From: Liolophura sinensis
Lineage: Eukaryota; Mollusca; Polyplacophora; Chitonida; Chitonidae
Assembly (NCBI RefSeq): GCF_032854445.1
Contig: NC_088300.1
Span: 51,992,984 to 52,056,983, forward strand
Length of the DNA: 64,000 nucleotides
Direction: 5' to 3'
A model generated the notes under the pieces. The model was not told where the DNA came from, ran no database searches, and worked only from the letters and a program-made list of their open reading frames with translations. Of the stretch, positions 59,301 through 64,000 are shown piece after piece. Position 1 is the stretch's first letter, and each line of letters opens with the position of its first letter. The position numbers and the translations under genes were made by a program.

Positions 59301-61048
59301 AGGTCAAACCTGGATACAGGTGCTAGCTCAGAAAAAGGATACAGATAATGAAGAAAACTGTGTTGGTGACGCAAATACCCAGACGTAAGTTGGCAATTTT
59401 CAGCGATGCTCCGCACAGTTTGTAGGTGATGTAGGTCTGACACCAGCAATAGATTGACCCAAGTCCAAAGGTCATGAATGCTCCAATCAAATGAACAACC
59501 AACACTTTTGTTTCCTGCAAAATCAATAAAAAAGTCAGTTTAATATTTATTTATTTATTTATTTGATTTGTGTAATATTTCGCATAATGGCTGCCAACAA
59601 TATGCTGGGAGGAAACCAGGCGCAGCCCGGGGGAAACCTACGAGCATTCGCAGGTTGCTGGAAGACCTTCTCACTGTTGGCTACAGAGCCACCTGTCAGT
59701 TTATTAAATTCAATGAAACCATATGATACATTTGGACATGTACAATGTAGGTCAACATGGGGTGTTTTTCCAGACAACTCTACACGACAATTTTTTTCCT
59801 TTGATAGCTCAGTGTTTTATGACATACTGACAAATATTCATTACTTTCGTTGTTGGACAAATAGCCCTTCATCTAATTTACATTTACGTGTATAAGTAGT
59901 GTGAATGTGTCTACACAAGCACATGTACACGTATAAGTAATGTGACTGTATCACATAACATATCTACACAAGCACATGTACATGTATAAGTAATGCGACT
60001 GTGTCACACAACATATCTACACAAGCAAATGTACATGTATAAGTAATGTGACTGTGTCACACAACATATCTACACAAGGAAATGTACATGTATAAGTAAT
60101 GTGACTGTATCACATAACATATCTACACAAGCACATGTACATGTATAAGTAATGCGACTGTGTCACACAACATATCTACACAAGCAAATGTACATGTATA
60201 AGTAATGTGACTGTGTCACACAACATATCTACACAAGCAAATGTACATGTATAAGTAATGTGACTGTATCACACAACATATCTAAACAAACACATGAATA
60301 AGTAATGTGACTACATCACAGAACACATCTACACAAATACGTGAATAAGTAATGTGATTGTATCACACAACACATATACACAAATACATGTATAAGTAAT
60401 GCAACTTTATCACACAACATATCTCCACAAATAGATGTATAAGTAATGTGACTGTATTACACAACACATCTACACAAATACATGCATAAGTAATGTGACT
60501 GTATCACACAAAACATCTACATAAGCACACACACTAAATATTTAGAGCAAAGTCAATAACAATGTAAAATATTTATCTAGTGTTCATTATATATAACCAG
60601 TGAATGTGACCGCTGGCAAAATACTGTCTAACTGTCCCGCATACACACTAACACATCATAGAGAATAAACACATGGTCTCAATGACCATCTGACAGCATA
60701 AATGCCCCATCGACAGTAAGAGCAAGGGAGTCTAGAAATTCCCAGCCTAAGGCCAGGGTTGACCCAGCACCTTGTTTTCCTAGTGGCATACAGTTGAACG
60801 CCTTACAACTTGGCCATGTCTCACCCCAAAAAGGCTGTCACACCAAATAACATAAAAGTAACATAAAAGTAACATAAACCAACGTACCTGAAAGTTAGCC
60901 ACAATGCTGGCTCCCAGGGCTGAGCATATGCCAAGTACAAAGCCAATGTTGTTTAAACAAGACAAGTGAACACATGAACGTTGGGTTATATCCCTTATTT
61001 TCAGATTCTCCTCCACATCCCTGTATCTTATGTACAGCGTGATCCCAG
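56324..61048 (-). CDS. DRAM: DRAM-family (damage-regulated autophagy modulator) multi-pass membrane protein, four C-terminal exons
   Basis: A lysosomal/autophagy membrane protein by family. Minus-strand exons in order: 61048-60888, 59514-59343, 58651-58578 and 56608-56324 (stop at 56326-56324); junction phases match. Exon 1 here gives GITLYIRYRDVEENLK then the helix IGFVLGICSALGASIVANFQ (cf. DRAM2 VLGILSCLGLSIVANFQ). Exon 2: VLVVHLIGAFMTFGLGSIYC, then the next helix. Exon 3: LVFGGIAANKFPDGDTKTWQ. Exon 4: GFAEHIVSTVSEWAMALAMM then VYFLTFVKEFRNF, the family's S/A-E-W helix, followed by a polar Ser-rich cytoplasmic tail. The exon 2 donor (T|GTATCC) is weak. The N-terminal helix exons are not identified; 61570-61635 is a candidate but poor, and the true first exon may lie beyond the satellite. 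DRAM1 versus DRAM2 cannot be settled. Confidence 0.85.
56712..56985 (-). repeat. SINE family A, complete copy 3' of the last DRAM intron boundary
   Basis: A/T tail, full body and complete tRNA-like head ('ggcctccgtggatcagttgg' on the minus strand). It lies in the last DRAM intron, about 100 bp upstream (in gene sense) of the last exon's acceptor. Confidence 0.9.
57260..57510 (-). repeat. SINE family A, old copy
   Basis: Recognisable tail and body ('cttatacgatagcagccaac', 'gggaggaaaccgaacagagc') with a G-rich insertion near 57330-57362 and a decayed head. It lies in the last DRAM intron. Confidence 0.65.
59548..59690 (-). repeat. SINE family A 3' half, DRAM intron
   Basis: (AAAT)n tail, 'ggaggaaaccaggcgcagcc' and 'cgcaggttgctggaagacct'. 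No head. Confidence 0.75.
59905..60535. repeat. 53-bp minisatellite with 159-bp higher-order period, DRAM intron
   Basis: About 11-12 units built on 'acatgtataagtaatgtgac' and 'cacaacatatctacacaagc'. Units 1-3 recur as units 4-6 with the same variants (cataac/cacaac, aagcac/aagcaa), giving a 159-bp higher-order unit. Later units shorten and diverge. Confidence 0.9.
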
Positions 61049-62089
61049 CTACAAAGAGAAATGTTCAACAAGAATAATTCTGAAAATTGTTTTTTATTAC
61101 TATAATGACATACATATAATGTATATCATGTTCAAAATCTTACTGATGTTTACTGTTAGTTTTGATAACTGACATATTCTAGAGACCATTCTGGAATAAG
61201 TACAAAAGTTTAAACTTTATACGTCAGACTATAATACTGCAAGAGACATTTCCTCTCATTATCCAAATTACTTAGCTGCACTGTCTATATAATGTAGATG
61301 TGGAGTATACATTGTATTCATACTGGCATGTTGATGAAGCAGATAAATACCCAAAACAGCCCACACTGATGGACAGTCAGGGATAGAAATTAGAAGTGAA
61401 GTCAGCATGACAATTGTTCTGTTGACCCCTAAAAGTTACCAGACATTTTTGCAACTCACATGACAAAATTCCTAAACTGTTGGCCGATATATAATTAAAA
61501 ATGCACTGTGTACTTAGTTTTGACATGCAACTGTTTTAATAATTTACCAGGGGCTTAATTTGTGCTCACCGTAATTTTCACACACGGAGTAATACATCTC
61601 TTCCAATCTTCTTTGAAATATATTTGCGTAGCTGACTGTTTAGTCGATTGCTTGGTGAACTCAACTTTAAGTAGACCGATCATTTTGAGCAATCAATATG
61701 TTTCCCTTTGCTGCAAACAACTACTTCACGTGGCGATATGCACCTTGCTTATCTTCGCTCAATGAAAGCCATAGGAACAGAGTACTCAATTTTTGAAACA
61801 AGAAAAGTCTTGTAGAGGAAGTTTGTTACATTTCAATGAAACGTGATATACCAATGTTTTAAAGTAATTTGACCTTTTGTTACAAATAAAAGGCGCCACT
61901 ATGAATCCACTTAGTTTGGGAAAGTGATCAAAGGAGCAAAACTTTATGTATGTGCAAATTTTCATCATCAAATATTCAACAGGACACTTGTCAATGCTGC
62001 ACAGAAACTTTGACGAAAAAGACCACTTTTTTGCCAGACCTGTCCAACAAGACAATGGTAATTTTGAACCCCGACAGAAACCCCAAGTA
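61049..62089. other. Intron or upstream spacer
   Basis: Apart from the weak exon candidate, no coding segment or repeat was recognised between the DRAM exon and the terminal satellite. Confidence 0.4.
61570..61635 (-). other. Weak candidate upstream exon of the DRAM gene
   Basis: The minus strand shows aaacag before 61635 and a GTGAGC donor after 61570. The phase would join correctly to the 61048 exon, giving NIFQRRLEEMYYSVCENYAG. The peptide is more polar than expected for this part of DRAM proteins, so the call is doubtful. Confidence 0.2.
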
Positions 62090-64000
62090 CAGAATTGCCC
62101 AGCTACACCTGTATGACGGGCATGTGGATGTGTTCAGCTACACCTGTATGACAAAAATGTATCTATGTGCCCAGCTACACCTGTATGACAGACGTGTGGA
62201 TGTGCTCAGCTACACCTGCAGGATAGATATATGCATATGCCCAGCTACACATGTATGACAGACATGTGTGGATGTGTTCAGATACACCTGTATGACAGCC
62301 ATGTGTGGATGTACTCAACTACACCTGTATGACAGACAAATGTGGATGTGCTCAGCTACACCTGTAGGATAGACATGTATGCATGTGCCCAGCTACACAT
62401 GTATGAAAGATATGTATGGATGTGTTCAGCTACACCTGGATGTGTTCAGATACACCTGTATGACAGGCATGTGTGGATGTGCTCAGCATCACCTGTAGAA
62501 CCAACACATGTGGATGTGCTCAGCTACACCTGTATGGCAGATCTGTGGATGTGCTTAGCATCATCTGTATGAGAGATGTGTGGATGTGCTCAGCTACATC
62601 TGTATGACAGACAAGTCTGGATGTGCTCAGCTACATCTATATTGCACATGTGTGGATATGTTGAGCTACACCTGTATGACAGAAATGTGTGGATGTGCTC
62701 AGCTACACCAGTATGAGACACATGTATGGATGTGCTCAGTTACACCTGTATGACAGACATGCGGATGTGCTCAGCTACACCTGTATGACAGACATGTATG
62801 GATGTGTTGAGTTACTCCTGTAGGACAGACATGTGGATGTGTTGAGCTACACCTGTATGACACATAAGTATGGATGTGCTCAGCTACACATGTATGACAG
62901 ACATGTGTGAATGTTCTCAACCACACCTGTATGACAGACATGTGTGAATGTTCTCAACCACACCTGTATGACAGACATGTATGGATGTGTTGAGTTACTC
63001 CTGTAGGACAGACATGTGGATGTGCCCAGCTACACCTGTATGACAGATATGTGCATGTGCTCAGCTACACCTGTATGACAGACATGTATGGATGTGCTCA
63101 GCTACACCTATCTGACAGACATGTATGCATGTGCTCAGCTACACCTGTACAACAGGACAGTATGGATGTGTTCAGCTACACCTGTACAACAGGCATGTAT
63201 GGATGTGCTCAGCTACACCTGTATGACAGACATGTATGATGTGCTCAGCATCACCTGTATGATACACATATATGGATGTGGTCAGCTACACTTGTAAAAC
63301 AGATATGTATGGATGAGTTCAGTTTTACCTATACAACACACATGTATAGATATTCTCAGCTACACCTGCATGATAAGACATATATGGCTGTGCTCAGCTA
63401 CACTTGTAAGACACACATATATGGATGTATTCAGCTACACCTGTATGACAGATATGCATGGATGTGCTCAGCCACACCTGTAAGACAGATATGTAAGGAT
63501 GTGCTCAGCATCACCTGTATGACAGACATGTATGGATGTGCTCAGTTACACCTGTACAACACACACGTATGGATATGCTCAGATACACCTGTATGAGGGG
63601 CATGTGGATGTGTTCAGCTACACCTATATGACAAAAATGTATCTATGTGCCCAGCCAATCCTGTACATCAGACATGTGGATGTGCTCAGCTACACCTGTA
63701 CAACAGGCATGTATGGATGTGCTCAGCTACACCAGTACAACAGGCATATACGGATGTGCTCAGCTACACCTGTAAGACATACATGTATGAATGTATTCAG
63801 CTACACCTGTATGACAGACATGTGGATGTGTTCAGCTACACCTGTAGGACCAACATGTATGGATGTGCTCAACTACACCTGTATGACAGACATGTATGGA
63901 TGTGCTCAGATACACCTGTATGACAGACATGTATGGATGTGTTCAGCTACACCTGTACAACAGGCAAGTGGACGTGCTCAGCTACACCTGTAAGACACAC
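62090..64000. repeat. 37-bp satellite array running off the window
   Basis: About 50 units based on 'ctgtatgacagacatgtatg' plus 'gatgtgctcagctacac'. Variants include 'tacaacaggcatg', 'taggacagacatg' and 'cagcatcac', with some indels. The array continues past the right edge. Because 37 is not a multiple of three, frames shift each unit and the many short open frames are artefacts. Confidence 0.95.

Noticed and set aside
62090-63993. Several Cys/Tyr-rich repetitive open frames
   Set aside because: They are translations of the 37-bp satellite. Frames rotate with each unit and break at each indel.
1-64000. CRISPR arrays, phage defence or other prokaryotic systems
   Set aside because: The tandem arrays have no unique spacers and no cas-like genes, and all recognised genes are spliced animal genes.

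Overview
This is eukaryotic, intron-rich, AT-rich DNA from a bilaterian animal, most likely a lophotrochozoan (a mollusc, or possibly a brachiopod). The reasons are split genes with canonical GT-AG introns, animal families (ceruloplasmin/hephaestin, SLC23, METTL27, DRAM, a C-type lectin, and a somatomedin-B-like receptor relic), and many copies of a tRNA-headed SINE with an (AAAT)n tail of a kind I associate with lophotrochozoan genomes. I cannot name the species. There are no bacterial operons, ribosome binding sites or CRISPR arrays.

Layout. 1-4.0 kb: the 3' part of a hephaestin/ceruloplasmin-like multicopper oxidase (+). 4.0-9.7 kb: repeat-rich spacer. 9.7-18.9 kb: a complete 11-exon SLC23 (nucleobase/ascorbate transporter family) gene (+), assembled here exon by exon to 584 residues with every splice phase matching. 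18.9-28.2 kb: tandem repeats, a foldback element, a CpG-rich block, a candidate minus-strand LTR-like promoter and a decayed receptor-like gene. 28.3-28.8 kb: a single-exon secreted C-type lectin-like gene (+). 28.8-41 kb: a transposon graveyard with SINEs, a LINE relic, a Tc1/mariner copy killed by four nonsense codons and a PIF/Harbinger nuclease fragment. 41.1-44.8 kb: a five-exon METTL27-like methyltransferase (+). 49.7-52.6 kb: a two-exon Myb/SANT-like DNA-binding protein gene (+) with one apparent frameshift. 56.3-61.0 kb: a DRAM-family membrane protein gene (-), with its N-terminal exon(s) not firmly located. 62.1 kb to the window end: a 37-bp satellite.

The protein genes look functionally independent (copper oxidation, solute uptake, lectin, methyl transfer, transcription/DNA binding, lysosome/autophagy); I see no shared pathway. 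What stands out is about a dozen tandem arrays with different periods (about 20, 21, 33, 36, 37, 41, about 43, 53, about 55 and 57 bp), several inside introns. The most striking is intron 3 of the SLC23 gene. It is almost wholly a 36-bp array whose first unit contains the real 5' splice site, so donor-like motifs are repeated down the intron. The SLC23 protein has also lost several substrate-binding signature residues, and the oxidase has lost one type-1 copper ligand in its last domain.
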